Source of the DNA: Tamarix chinensis
Taxonomy: Eukaryota; Streptophyta; Magnoliopsida; Caryophyllales; Tamaricaceae
Direction of reading: 5' to 3'
Length of the DNA stretch: 64,000 nucleotides
Assembly: GCA_030549775.1 (NCBI GenBank)
Contig: CM060177.1
Coordinates: 68,871,638-68,935,637 of the forward strand
Shown here: positions 45,942 through 57,432 of the stretch, piece by piece
Numbering within the stretch: position 1 is the first letter of the stretch
How the letters are laid out: every line of letters starts with the position of its first letter
Translations under genes and position numbers: made by a program
The notes under the pieces: generated by a model
Told to the model about the DNA's origin: nothing
Seen by the model: only the letters and a program-made list of their open reading frames with translations
Database searches by the model: none

Positions 45942-47612
45942 ATATCTTTCAGAATTGTGCTTGAAAAGAGAGTAAAGGGCCCATAAAAAATACAAGAGAA
46001 ATTATTTATCCTATTATTTGTGTTTGGGATAAGACTATTTTTTTTGTATGGGTAAACCGATGTTGTTCAGTTAGGGAAAAGATTCTTCCTTTTCGACCCA
46101 TGGGTAATGCATTTCGGGACGTTTGGAAGATATGTCTTACAACATTGTTCAACGAACCTCTCGTCTTCATCCTTGACACCAACATCGATTGTCTTCATCC
46201 TCCACTCAGAGAATCTCATCGCATCCTCTCCTCACTTCCTAGCTATCCTCATCCGCTTGCTTATTCGGTGGCTTCTTCGACGAGACTCGATTCTTCATTT
46301 TGCAATCACCAACAAGACTTTCTGACCCACAATTGCCAATGGCTTGTCTTTCGTTTCTTTGTTGGTAAAGTACTCCATTTCTTTTCTAATCTTCCTATTG
46401 TGCTTAATGAAGCTTCGATTTGTTCTAAAATTGATGTGTTAATTATTTGTGTTTGTGAATCCCATCAATCATTTTTACCTCCTGCTATAAGTTCTGTTTG
46501 CCTTAGATCTTATCCCCTCTACAACTTAATATTCCAGTTTCGTCAACCTATTATCTATGGACTTGACTTTGGATAAAATGAAACTTAATATTCCAGATCT
46601 CATCCTTCTCTTCATCTTCATTCTCTCTCTTTGCCACCTAGTATCTATGGAGTCAATTTTGGGTAAAATGTAATGGTTAAATAACATTCTAACAAGATGA
46701 TTGATATCCTAATTGAACGGATGTTAAAGATTCAGGAGTAAATCGAATACAAGATTGATGTTGCTTTTCTCGTTGATAACTCTATGCAATTTGGTTATCC
46801 TTAGTTGGCTTCTTTCCATGTGGTGCTTCTCTTGTGTTCCACGAGTAAGTTTCTCTCTTTATCATTGTTCTTTTATGGTTTTAGTAACTAGCTCAGCCAA
46901 CTCCCCCCCCCCCCCATTTGAAATTTACAGAAACAATTTGCTTTGGGTGGCTGTGGTATTCTGTAAATCAAAATCCTAGGTTTTGTAGTTTTTTTTCATC
47001 CCGGGTAGATTTTATTCAGTGATGGATGGTGGCCTGTTTCATTTTTTTTATAGTAGTGGTCCGAGACCTATATATGATGGTCGCTACTTGGACATTCCTA
47101 CTTGTTAGGACCATTGATGATGCAGTATTGTAAATAACATATGTGGGCTAACTTGATGTGATGAATGTGCTAAATCTCTAGGTTAACATCTATAACTTGA
47201 TGTGTCCATCATAGCTAAAAATTTCTATGGTCTTTAGTGACCAAAATGTGCAATTTTGCTTTAGCTCAAACTTTATGATTTTATGCTCTTTAGCTTAGTC
47301 CTTGTAGGGATTCTCCTTGGAGGATTGTAGTAAATGTGTTGAATCTCTAGGTTAACATCTATAATATTTTGTTCATCCTTTTTTGTGCTAGTTATTGGCC
47401 ATGTTGTTTGGTATGTGCTCTGTTTAATTCATATTACAAGTTTATCTTCTGTGTTATTGTTAGTCCTGGCATCATACTATTGATTTTTACTAGAGCCAGC
47501 AATCAAGTTTATCTCAAAATCTTATCCATAGAGTAATAATTTAAGAATATGTAAATTGTAGCGTTGACTTAATAATTATAGTATCAAATTGATTAATAAA
47601 AGATAAGATAAG

Positions 47613-47676
<64 letters not shown>

Positions 47677-47871
47677 TAATGTGATTTTATATTTGTTTAG
47701 TACTAATGTCATGAGTTAATATACTTACATGTAGCCACGACTCGTTTGCCATTGTCAAGGATAGAAAAGAATATTGTGGTGCCATTTTGATTTATTAGAT
47801 TGAAGAATTAATACATGATATTATTATTAAGTTATTTACTTGATGTACTAGAATCTATCAAAGAATACAAT
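45942..47871. other. Unassigned sequence upstream of the Harbinger transposase
   Basis: No confident gene. A 158-codon open frame (46,100-46,576) looks non-coding in composition. Notable simple features are a C13 run near 46,904-46,916, a (TAA)n run at about 47,613-47,672, and a ~34-bp direct repeat ('aatctctaggttaacatcta') at 47,164-47,196 and 47,332-47,365. Part of this is probably the 5' side of the PIF/Harbinger element, but I could not define its inverted repeats. Confidence 0.4.
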
Positions 47872-48639
47872 ATGGTTATATATTCAGCTAAAAGAACTCT
47901 TAAGCAAGAAATTAAGAATGTGGATACATTTCTTAATTTTGATATTAGTGGTATTTGTAACACCCCCAAAATTCACTACTGAAAAATTTCGTTTTATTAA
48001 AAGAAATAGCGGAAGCAAAATATAAAATGGTGAATTTTGGGGATATTACCGCCACACTTAGTACCAGACTACTTCCCTCATACCGTTCTATTACCAAGTG
48101 CTAAGGCTAAAGGACAAAATATCAATTGCTAGAAATTCACACTATTTTTAAATCAGAGTAGCGTAAGTAAATATTTTATAAGAATAGATTCCACCCATGG
48201 TAGTTACAAGAATAAGGAATACATTTAAACCAGAAAGTAAAGGCAAAAGGGAGAACCTTAAAAGTCTGGATAATCCTTACACTCTTTTCTGTTACCCACT
48301 TTAATAGTACCTAAAAAGACTTGTAAGGGACACTGCCCATTGAATAGGTAGGGGCCCCACGAATGGAATCCTTAGTACTACGGTACTGAGTAACCCTTTA
48401 AAACACACTTAAAAGTAGGCCTGTAATACAACACATGAAACAAAGTTACATACATATATAACAAGATGTGTATATATAACATTCACATAATTAGCATTCA
48501 CATCAGATATCAATAGGTCATTATGGACAATCGATACTTTTGGGCCTTAAGCCATGTCATAGTGTAAAATCAATACATTCATGCCTTAAGTCATTAGTCC
48601 ATCATTATTCAATCATCTCGGATTATAAATGTCCATGTG

Positions 48640-48965
48640 AGTGTGGGAACCCCACTATTATAGCCGGTGGACCGAAAATACATACAGGACAGAAAGCTCC
48701 TGGGCACTATTATTCGTCGATGGACCGATCTCGCCCCGACTCATAAGGTGTTCCACTGTAAGTGATTAGTGTATTCCCCATGTCTTATCGTTATTACGTT
48801 TGGTTTGTTGAGCACAGAATCTCCTACTATCATAGCCGGTGGACCGGAAATACATACAGGACAGAACGCTCCTGACCACTATTATTCGTCGGTGGACCGG
48901 TCTCCAAGGCACCCCAGCTCTTGGCCACTATTATACGCCGGTGGACCGGTCTGGGTCCGGCTCAA
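48640..48965 (+). repeat. Near-palindrome array (ACTATTATAGCCGGTGGACCGG)
   Basis: Five units with CCGGTGGACCG(G) or a one-base variant near 48,664, 48,717, 48,836, 48,889 and 48,940. Most are preceded by 'actattat(a/t)' and separated by 'aaatacatacaggacagaa(a/c)gctcctg'. Units are ~53 bp apart within pairs. Confidence 0.88.
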
Positions 48966-49909
48966 CATCTTCATCTTTAAGTAATTAGTGTCTTATTCAT
49001 ATCTTATTCAAAAGTATTTCACCCTTCACATGCATGGCTAACTATATCCACACTTATCCTCCCAGGAGGGCCCATCCCATATCTTGAGATTTCTGCACCT
49101 CCTAACTTGCCCCGACATCCTTCCCTTAATCCACTAATTACTCACACTCGTAGCCCAACTCCTAAGGGTGTGGGTTAAGGCCCACCACCTTATACCCCAA
49201 GGTCAACTCACCGTCTTACCCTAGGGATTTCTCTAGAAACCCTAATTTGGGCCTATGTGGCCCATCCTCACACCACTAAAACTATTTAATACCTCATACG
49301 TCACGACCCTTAGATTCAACTCTCACTTCATACCCCGCTCATTCTCATTTATTTTTATTATTTTCTTTTCCCACCTTTTCACATTAGGGTTTCCTCCTAA
49401 ACCTTAGTTCCTCCCATGCAACCCTAGTTTCTCCCACTTTTTCATTTTACTTATGTCCCCTCTCTTTTCACCACTCAAGGATCATGGATTATTTAGGTCA
49501 TTCTTTCCTACGTTAGCCAACTTACTTCCCCTTGGTTATTTTATTCTCCCTTTTTTCTTTTTTTAATTCCTTTTACCCCATATCCTATTATTAAACATCC
49601 TAGCATGCATTTCCTAAAGGATCACAACAAATAACATCGTACGCACAATATATATAATCATCATCCACATGCCGTAAGGAAGTCACACAAGCATAAATCA
49701 CTCGAATGTTCTACTATAAATGACTAATCATTAAGCATAAAGTACACAGTACGACATAACACATGGCACACGATGCATTTAATATGTACACTATTGTTCT
49801 TAGCCACATCCCTACTCGGTTTGGGTTACCAAGTCATTTTCTACGCTTTTTAGATCACCATTCACCCTTCATAATTATTATCCTAAACATATTTCCCATA
49901 TTGGTTGGT

Positions 49910-50610
49910 TAGATTACTAAATTACCCTTCTCCTTTGTTATAATTATTAAATTGCCCTTAAGTTGGATAAATTACCAAATGACCATTCTTCATTATCATG
50001 ATTACCAACTTACCTCTTTAGGTGGTTAAATAATTACCAATTTACTCTTTTAGTTGGTTAAATTACCAAATTACCCTTATCCTTTATCATAATTACCAAA
50101 TTACCCTTCTGTTGGTTAAATTACCAAATTATCCTTCTCCAATATCATACTCATCATTTTACCCTTCTCAATTGTTATAATTACCATTTTACCCTTCTCC
50201 ATTATTGTAATTATTAATTTACCCTACATAATTATAATTACCAATTTACCCTTCTCCATAATTATAATTATTAATTTACCCTTCTCAATTATGATAATTA
50301 CCATTTTACCCTTCTCCATTATTATAATTACTATATTGCCCTTCTCCATTATTATAATTACTATATTGCCCTTCTCCATTATTAAAATTACCATAATACC
50401 ACTTTTTCTTTACAAATTACTATTTTACCCTTTTACATCCAAAGTTACCATTTTTATCTTTTGTTACAAAATTACCATTTGCCCTTATCTTCTAAAATTA
50501 CCATTTTACCCCTTACTTTCCAAAATTACCATTCTTACCCTTTTACTCCCAAAATTACCATAATACCCATTTGCTTATAAAATTACCACTTTACCCCCTT
50601 TTATTACACC
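49910..50610 (+). repeat. AATTACCAATTTACCCTTCT tandem array
   Basis: About 25 units of 'ataattaccattttacccttctccatt', 20-32 bp long. They are cleanest at 50,270-50,390, where 'ccattattataattactatattgcccttct' repeats. Confidence 0.9.
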
Positions 50611-51289
50611 ACTTTTATTAAATTAATATTACCACATGGAATAATAATATTAATACTCCATTAACAATATCTAACTCCATCAACTATTATATTTTCATAT
50701 AATGCTTATTAGCACCCACACATATTAGGCCACATTCTAGCACAAGGAATATTACTAAAATGCTTCTAAGGCTCACAATAATATTACTTATGCATAAATA
50801 GTCACAATAACATAAAATAACATGGATAAGTACTTAACACTTTCATTAATATACAAATTGTTTCCTTAAACAACATTTCCACATATGGCATATAAACTAG
50901 CATACTTTCTTTTTCATCAATCAATACAAGAAAATATATACATTATATTAAACCACAAATATCAAGCATCATAACATATTAAAAATCCTAATGTGCTAAC
51001 ATACGTTTATCCATGTGTTTAAGTGGGGTTTAACGATTACCTTAATTCCCGCAAAAATTGAATCTTATCGGTATCCCGGTTAAAGATTCAAGCTTTAAAT
51101 AGAAAAATCAACACCTAAAAGGAATATCAATATTTATTATATTATAAATAAGAAAATTAAAGCATAAGACTTTATAAATTTTACTTAATGAAATAATTAA
51201 TTTAAATATTATCATACCTTAAATTTATTAATAAAAATAGCCAATAAATGCAGCAAATCATATTGCTTATGCAGCATATGCTGCATGTA

Positions 51290-52560
51290 AAAATAAAAAG
51301 GGAAAGACTCGAAGGTTGCATGGAGATGAGGTGGAAGGGGTGTTTTTGGGGTGGGATCTTTAGGCTAAACAAGAAGGTAGATGTGAGAGGATTTAAGGTA
51401 AGGGAATGGTGTAGGAGTGAAGAAGGGGTGTAGGTGGTTGTCAGGGATGGGTTCACGGCGTCGGCGGCCAAGGGAAGTAGTGGCGGCAGCAGCGAGGCCA
51501 CGAAGGTGGCTATCAAGATGGAGGGGCTGAGAAGGAAGGAAAAGAGAAGGGCAAAATGAAGGGGTTCGAGGGATTTTTTTGGCCAAACAATGTATAGGGG
51601 TCGTAGAGGAGGTTGCAGGGATTTAAATGACGGTTTGGGTGGCGACATAGGTGGTCGGAAGGTGGCGATCGGTGGTGTTACAGGAGGACAGCCGAGAGGG
51701 GGGAAATGGGGAGAAAAATAAGTGGGGAGGAAGGTGGAGTTGCAGGGTGGCTTGGACAGTGTTGTGGTGGTGTTGGGCGGGAGTAGAGGGGTGCAGAAGG
51801 TGGTTTAGGTGGTTGATGAGGAGGTTGCACATGCAGAAGGCGCCGCTGGTGCACAAAAATAGGGGGAAATGGAAGGAGAAGAAAGGAGAGAAGAGGGAGG
51901 TCGAGCAAGGTGTTGAGCTCGAGAATTGGGGCAGAAAAAGGGCTGAAGAGGAGAAGAAAAAGAAGAGGGAGGGTAGGGGAGATAGGTGGCCGGTCAGTGG
52001 CAGGGTTTAGGGTGGTAGGGTGGCAGGGAGAAGGTGACAAAGGGGAGGGAAGGGGAGCCACGTGAGATGGGGTGCATGGCTGCCCAGTTTCCAAAACGAT
52101 GATAAAAAAAGGGCAGGGGAGAGAGAGGGAGAGAGAGGGAAGAAGGCAGGTGGTGTCAGTGGTTGCAGGAGGTGGCAGCAGGAGGCGTTCGAGGCAGCAA
52201 ACCTGGTGATGAAGACTTGTTGGGGGCTTCGAATGGGGTGTAGAGGAAGAAGAAAGAAAGGGAAGGGGGAGGTGCAGCAGGCCAGCGTATAAGGGGGAAA
52301 AAAGCGAGAGGGCCGGCCCAGCCTAGGGAAAAGGGAAAAAAAGAAGGGAGGGGGGCTTGGGCTAGGTCGAGCTGTGCGGGAGAGGAGGGGAAAGAGAGGG
52401 AGAGGGGAGATAGGCCAGCGGCCCAGGCACAGGGGAGAGGCTAGCCTGGTGTGGTAGCCCAAAGGAAAAAAAAGGAAAAGAAAAGAAAGAAGAAAAAGGA
52501 GAAAAAGGAGAAGGAAAAGAAAAAGGAAAAAAGGAAAAAGGAAATATAGGGGAAAATAAT
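51290..52560 (+). repeat. Purine-rich, G-rich block of family A LTR
   Basis: The plus strand is dominated by GGTGG, GGAGG, GGGAG and GAAG words for ~1.2 kb, ending in poly-purine 'aaaaaggaaaag'. Many G-tracts could form G-quadruplexes. Long frames on both strands overlap here and reflect composition. Confidence 0.8.
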
Positions 52561-54307
52561 TTAATTTGATTTAGAAAATAATAAATGTAATATTTTTGAT
52601 AAATTATTTAATTTAATAATTTAATTCAATGTAATTTAATATATTGGTTAAAAAAGGCTAATTTTAGTAAAATATTAGTTTGGAAAATTATTTAAATAAA
52701 AATAATATGATAAAATAATAAAATATTTATTTTTAATTTATTAAATACTTCTATCCAAATTTACATATTCGAAATCCATAAAATAATTAAACTAAATAAT
52801 TTTAAAAGCTAATTTATTTCAAATAAAAGGTATTTATTAAGTTATAGGTTTTTTAAAATTTTGGAGGATTACAGTATTGATCAACTTAGAATAGATAGGC
52901 ATACATTCCATATGCTTTGTGGGTTGCTTCAAAATGAAGGTAGTTTAAAAGAGTCCAAAAATATATCGATTGAGGATAGGGTTATAATCGTTCTGAACAT
53001 ACTGGCGCATGATTAGAAGCATAGGATGATTTTGAGAAGAATGAAAAGATCCATCAAAATAATAAGTAGAAATTTTCATCAAGAACTTAGAGCTATCTTA
53101 CATTTGCATATGGTGTTGATAAAGACTCCAGAACCAATGCCAAAAAATTATACAAATGAAAGATGGAAATGGTTTAAGTTAGAATTCAACCATACTTTAT
53201 TAATATATATTAGAATATGTGACTAGGTTTTCATATTGTTAATCAATTATAATTTTGGTAAATCTTGATTCAATAGAAATGTTTAGGAGTATTAGATAGG
53301 ACATTCATCAAGGTTAAAGTACCAAATATAGACAATCCAAGATATCGAACAAGGAAGGGAGAGTTAGCGACAAATGTTCTAGCTACATGTTCTATCGACA
53401 TACAATTTACTTATATCTTACTAGGGTGAAAAATTTTGTCGCAGATGGTAGAATACTGAGAGACACTATTAGTAGAAGAAATCCATTAAGAGTTCCCCGT
53501 GGTAAGAAAATTAAACTTAACATTATAAACCTTTTGGCATTTGAAAAGTTCACTATTTTTTTTCCACTTGTACATAGGATATTACTATTTGGCTGATGCT
53601 GGGCACAAAATGGTGATAGTTTCCTTGCTCCGTATAGGGGTCAACGCTATCATCTGAATGAGTGAAGGGATCGACATCAACCAAACTCTTTACAAGAGTT
53701 CTTTAACCTAAAATACTTATCTGCTAGAAATGTTATTGAGGTGTGCTTTGGATTAATGAAAATACGATAGGTAATTCTATAAAATTCAAGTTTTATAACG
53801 TTGGCACGCATGTAGACATTATAACTGCATGTTGTCTTCGTCATAATCTCATTCATAGAGAAATGATATGGGACCTAATGGAACAAGAGTTAGAATTTGA
53901 AATAATAAAAGCTTTCATAGAAAATATAAATGAATAAGATAATCTAATTAGTATTGTTGATACCTCAAATGCATGGACTACCTGAAGAGATGGTATTACA
54001 CTTGAGATATTTATTAGCGATTTAGAAGGGGTGTTGGGTAGGACATGAATGAAATGATAATTATTCTGTATACATTTTTTTTGTAGTATTTAAACATTTG
54101 CTTTGATGTAATATTTTGGGAATCTCAACTTAATTTAGTTGTGTTGATCTTTTAGAGACTTTTGGATAGTTTTAATTAATGGGATTAAGATGATTGGATA
54201 TATTGCTATATTTTAATGATGTATCAAAGTTTTATATCATGGTTACATTATATGGTTGATTGTTTGTATGTTTTTAATATCATGAACAATATATAACAGC
54301 AGGTACC

Positions 54308-55177
54308 ATGAGTTCAAACTCAATAACTACTAAAAAAGGTCATAGGAGGAATTGGAGACATGATGAGGATGAGAAGCTGATACAATTTTTGAAAGAGATG
54401 TGCTAAGATGAAAGGTGGAAGGTCGAGGGATGATTTAAAGCTAGATATCTACTTTATTTAGAGAAGCTTTTTGTTGAAGCAATATTTGATTCTGGGTTCA
54501 AATCCACGAACATTGATTTGAGATTGGGCTACTTGAAAAACATTTCAATGTATTACTTGAAATGAAGGAGAAAGGGAGTGGCTTTGGATGAAATGAGGAA
54601 CAAAAGATGAAGATTGGTGATCAAAAACTATTTAATGAATGAGCAAAGGTAATTTCTTATTTCCTTTGTGAATTTAATATTCATATATTATTTCTTACTA
54701 TTTTAATTCAAATTTTGCTTCATTTTCTTTCTTTTATATTTGGATATCGATGTACCTTTGATTTTGTATTGTTGTATATAGATCTTACAAATGTTAATTT
54801 CACTTCACCTTGTATTTGTGTGGATCTATCTTATACTTTTATTTTAATCGTTATAGAGTTATAGGGATGCATCGGGGTTATAAATGAAGTTATTTACTTT
54901 GTTCGATGATCTTAAATATATTTTTGCCAAAGATAGGGTTGTTTGTGCTGATACTTCTACTGTTGTCGATAAAGTTGAGCTTGATATGTCAAATAACTCT
55001 ATCCTAAAAGCCATCCAACAAAGTGCGCATATGATACATGAGGACGGTGAAAATGATGAAAATGTTGAAGATGTATCAGCTCAAACGTCTGACACTAGGG
55101 GCAGGAGGAAGAGATCAAGTACAACTGTTAGTAGTTCAAAGAAATCTAGAGATAATAAGGAAGTTGAATTGGTGTAG
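54308..55177 (+). pseudogene. PIF/Harbinger-associated Myb/SANT-like ORF, decayed
   Basis: Begins MSSNSITTKKGHRRNWRHDE with a trihelix/Myb-SANT-like start (DEKLIQFLKEMC), broken by stops near 54,403 and 54,434. It then has FVEAIFDSGFK, a gap of intron-like AT-rich sequence (54,650-54,880), and an open tail at 54,884-55,177 (LFDDLKYIFAKDRV...VDKVEL...RGRRKRSS) typical of the C-terminal side of plant Myb/SANT-like proteins of Harbinger elements. In the family this partner binds DNA and helps import the transposase into the nucleus. It lies downstream of the transposase in the same orientation. Confidence 0.65.
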
Positions 55178-55899
55178 TTTAAGAGATGAGTTGTATGAAT
55201 AATTATTAGTAGTTCATGGCATATCTAGAATGGAAGTAATGAAATTGATAAAAAAAAATCAAGAAGATGTGTAATTTTCGTCGATTTAAGAATGAAGATG
55301 AGAAATATGATTATCCTATGATGTTATTGGATAAATTTTAGGTTATAAAAATACTTTTATTATGTGCTGGATAGATTGAAGTAATAATTTTTTTTTATTA
55401 GATGACATTTGTAGAATTTTATTATATACTAATGGATAATTATTACCTTTTTAGTTATTAAATATTTAGTATAAGAATTTATTTTAAATGTTGTGTTTTG
55501 GATATTGTTACAATTCACCTTGATTAGTTTCTTTTATAGACTTTTTTAATTATTATAATATATTATTTTAATTTATTGAAATTAAATATAAATGTATTAG
55601 ATTAAATTTTAATGTATGTAATAAAAAAAATATTACTGACTTTTCTTATGCGATTGAAGTAAATTAAGCAAATATATATATTATAATCCATAATTAAAAT
55701 ATTATTAAAATATTATTCTAACATAAGTTATTCATTTTAAATCATATATAAAGAAAAAATTTCCTTTAATAATTTATTCTTTTATACCAAATAAAAAAAA
55801 TAAATAATTTTTTTTCCTTAATCATTTCTCCTCTGATCTATTACTCTCGTCCCAGCAGTGAAATTATAGCAACAGAACCAAGATAACGCAAACGATGAA
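55178..55899. other. AT-rich sequence between Harbinger remnant and ELC gene
   Basis: No gene seen. Very A/T-rich with short homopolymers. The 3' inverted repeat of the Harbinger element should lie here but I could not identify it. Confidence 0.4.
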
Positions 55900-55905
55900 G
55901 ATATT

Positions 55906-55911
55906 TTTATT
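55906..55911 (-). terminator. Candidate polyadenylation signal for ELC
   Basis: AATAAA on the minus strand, about 190 bases past the ELC stop codon. It is a plausible plant near-upstream element, but AT-rich surroundings make chance occurrence likely. Confidence 0.35.
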
Positions 55912-56097
55912 GCACCTGTTTATCCTTAATACGGTTTAAGAGGTAAAAATTAACAATATTTACAAAGAACGCCATTTAATTTGTTAAATCATCACGCCGG
56001 ATTACCATACGAGGAATTGCGACATGATACTCAATTTTTTATTTTTTTTTAAAGAGGTCAGTAAGCATCAAAACAAACGACCAGCAGGCGATGGAGT

Positions 56098-57309
56098 TTA
56101 CATAACATACTGTTGAATTCTGGCGGAAACGGCAGCTACCTCGGCTTGCATCTGAGCGTCCCCAACTTTGACAGAGGTAGCCCTGTGAAAGAACTGCTCT
56201 CGGGACAACAACCTAACATACCTCAAGTACTCTTCAAAAGACACCCTTCCCCCTTGCACTTCCTTGTCCAAGGAGTACAACACATCCTCAATGGCTAAAT
56301 CCGAGGCCGCGGACTCAAGCATCTGTCGCGATAAATCATCACATGGTTCAAAGAAATCATCATCATGATCAATGGCAATATCTGAATTCACTATCGTTGC
56401 TTCCGTCTCCTTCAACCACATTTCCAGCACATTACTATTCATCGAAATTATCTGCCATTGTTCCCCTAATTTTTCAATTTCCTCCCGAAACGACGCTAAT
56501 CTTTGATCAAATTGTCTCTGTCTTTGTCTCAATTCCGATTGTGATTCCATCAACTCTACCATTTTCTCTTCCCTCATCGTCCTCAATGCTAATACATCAG
56601 TGTGCACAAGACCCGCAACCCTATTAATCAAATCCCTCTTCAGCACCGAACTATGATCTAGATCCGTATCATTATCATCACCATCCCTTGTTCTCTGCAC
56701 AATTCCCACAAGTTTTTCCACCAAGTTCTTCCCAAAACTCCTTGAATTCAAAGATCCAGTTTCCACACCCCCAATCGAACTCACTCCAGATTCATTCCGA
56801 ATATAATTACTTTTAGTCGAAGGTTTAGAGTAGAGAGGAGGGAAATCACCAAACAATTTACTCAAGTTACGCCCTAAATCAGCCAAATTCGAAGCGGGAT
56901 ACTTCCAACTCAGTAAACAAGGAGCAGAAACCATACCATCAGACATATCGACAAACGGATGCCCGCGTTTTATAACCATATCTGGCGTCGGATTCACGAA
57001 CACTAGCGGCGACTCATGAGGGTACATCTCCGGCAGCCAAATTACGGTCGGGATATAATATGTAACCCCTTGGTAGGTCATTGGAATAGTGCCGTCAGCT
57101 TTAAGTAAGTTCGATGATCGGCCATCGTTGTGGGTAAAAACAGCGGTTTTTGGCAATATAGTAGGAAACTCGTCGATTAGGTCTAAAAAGTGTTTCCGTA
57201 TTAACCATTTGTGCTCTTTGGCGTAAGGAAGCCCTGTCTGTGAGAGATGGAGACTCAAGAACTGGTGAATTGATTGAGTATCGGGTGAATCTACTGAGTC
57301 GTTTGACAT
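56098..57309 (-). CDS. ELC: ESCRT-I subunit TSG101/VPS23, plant ELC-like
   Basis: 403 residues, one uninterrupted exon, about the usual length of plant ELC. Residues ~10-160 form a UEV (ubiquitin E2 variant) domain: KWLIRKHFLDLI, VFTHNDGRSSNLLKADGTIP, GVTYYIPTVIWLPEMYPHESP. UEV folds lack the catalytic Cys and bind ubiquitin. Residues ~160-220 are a Ser/Asp-rich linker in place of the usual Pro-rich linker. Residues ~245-300 look coiled-coil (RQRQRQFDQRLASF). Residues ~335-395 are the steadiness box (DLAIEDVLYSLDKE, LLSREQFFHRAT). The expected role is sorting ubiquitinated membrane cargo at endosomes with VPS28 and VPS37. The start is the only plausible ATG upstream of the UEV domain. It is the only intact cellular gene in the window; whether it is the main or a retrocopy-like paralogue cannot be told. 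Confidence 0.93.
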   Translation of the reverse strand: MSNDSVDSPDTQSIHQFLSLHLSQTGLPYAKEHKWLIRKHFLDLIDEFPTILPKTAVFTHNDGRSSNLLKADGTIPMTYQGVTYYIPTVIWLPEMYPHESPLVFVNPTPDMVIKRGHPFVDMSDGMVSAPCLLSWKYPASNLADLGRNLSKLFGDFPPLYSKPSTKSNYIRNESGVSSIGGVETGSLNSRSFGKNLVEKLVGIVQRTRDGDDNDTDLDHSSVLKRDLINRVAGLVHTDVLALRTMREEKMVELMESQSELRQRQRQFDQRLASFREEIEKLGEQWQIISMNSNVLEMWLKETEATIVNSDIAIDHDDDFFEPCDDLSRQMLESAASDLAIEDVLYSLDKEVQGGRVSFEEYLRYVRLLSREQFFHRATSVKVGDAQMQAEVAAVSARIQQYVM

Positions 57310-57424
57310 GGATGTATTACGAAAGGGACGGAAAGAATGAGGAAGAAAACAAAGTCAATTAAAAGGCCGAGCTCCGGGGCTATGAAAGAGATAGAAATAC
57401 AGGGAGGGGAGGCATGGAGCTCCT

Positions 57425-57432
57425 CATATAAG
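57425..57432 (-). promoter_or_regulatory. Candidate TATA box of ELC
   Basis: The minus strand reads CTTATATG about 115 bases before the ATG, which would give a leader of some 80-90 bases. The region between (57,310-57,600) is noticeably less A/T-rich than the surrounding spacers, as expected of a promoter/leader. Confidence 0.45.

Larger units (their letters stand above)
47956..52873 (+). mobile_element. Family A solo LTR (4,918 bp) inside the transposase
   Basis: Starts TGTAACACCCCCAAAATTCA and ends '...aattttggaggattaca', with a perfect five-base duplication GTATT (47,951-47,955 and 52,874-52,878). The TG...CA ends, the 5-bp duplication and the absence of any primer site or pol inside argue for a solo LTR. 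Transposase coding sequence continues on both sides, which fixes the boundaries independently. This is the reference copy for family A. Del/Tekay-type LTRs have this size and a TGTAACACCC start, so that clade is a reasonable but unproven guess. Confidence 0.88.
47872..53940 (+). pseudogene. PIF/Harbinger transposase, split by a solo LTR and decayed
   Basis: Coding sequence starts at ATG 47,872, reaches 47,955, and continues in the same frame at 52,874 once the LTR and one GTATT copy are discounted (FDISGI then DQLRIDRHTFHMLC). It then has the helix-turn-helix-like stretch ISIEDRVIIVLNILAH, the first acidic site in a decayed form (LDRT for LDGT, near 53,312), VKVPNIDNPRYRTRKGE, VADGRILRDT near 53,435, and NVIEVCFGLMK near 53,730 with the third catalytic Glu. 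A TAG at about 53,012 and several frameshifts kill it. In the family this DDE enzyme cuts and pastes at TWA targets. Confidence 0.82.

Noticed and set aside
46100..46576. 158-codon plus-strand open frame
   Set aside because: No recognisable domain, odd Ser/Phe/Leu-rich composition, another frame overlaps it, and it lies in unassigned repeat-like sequence. Could be revisited if transcripts exist.
51200..52462. Many 60-150-codon frames on both strands
   Set aside because: Shadows of strong strand composition bias; equivalent regions in other copies have different, non-homologous frames.
47956..52873. Reading the TGTAACACCC...GATTACA unit as a DNA transposon with terminal inverted repeats
   Set aside because: The inverted match is short, ends are TG...CA, the duplication is 5 bp, and neither a transposase nor longer inverted repeats are present. 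This fits an LTR better.
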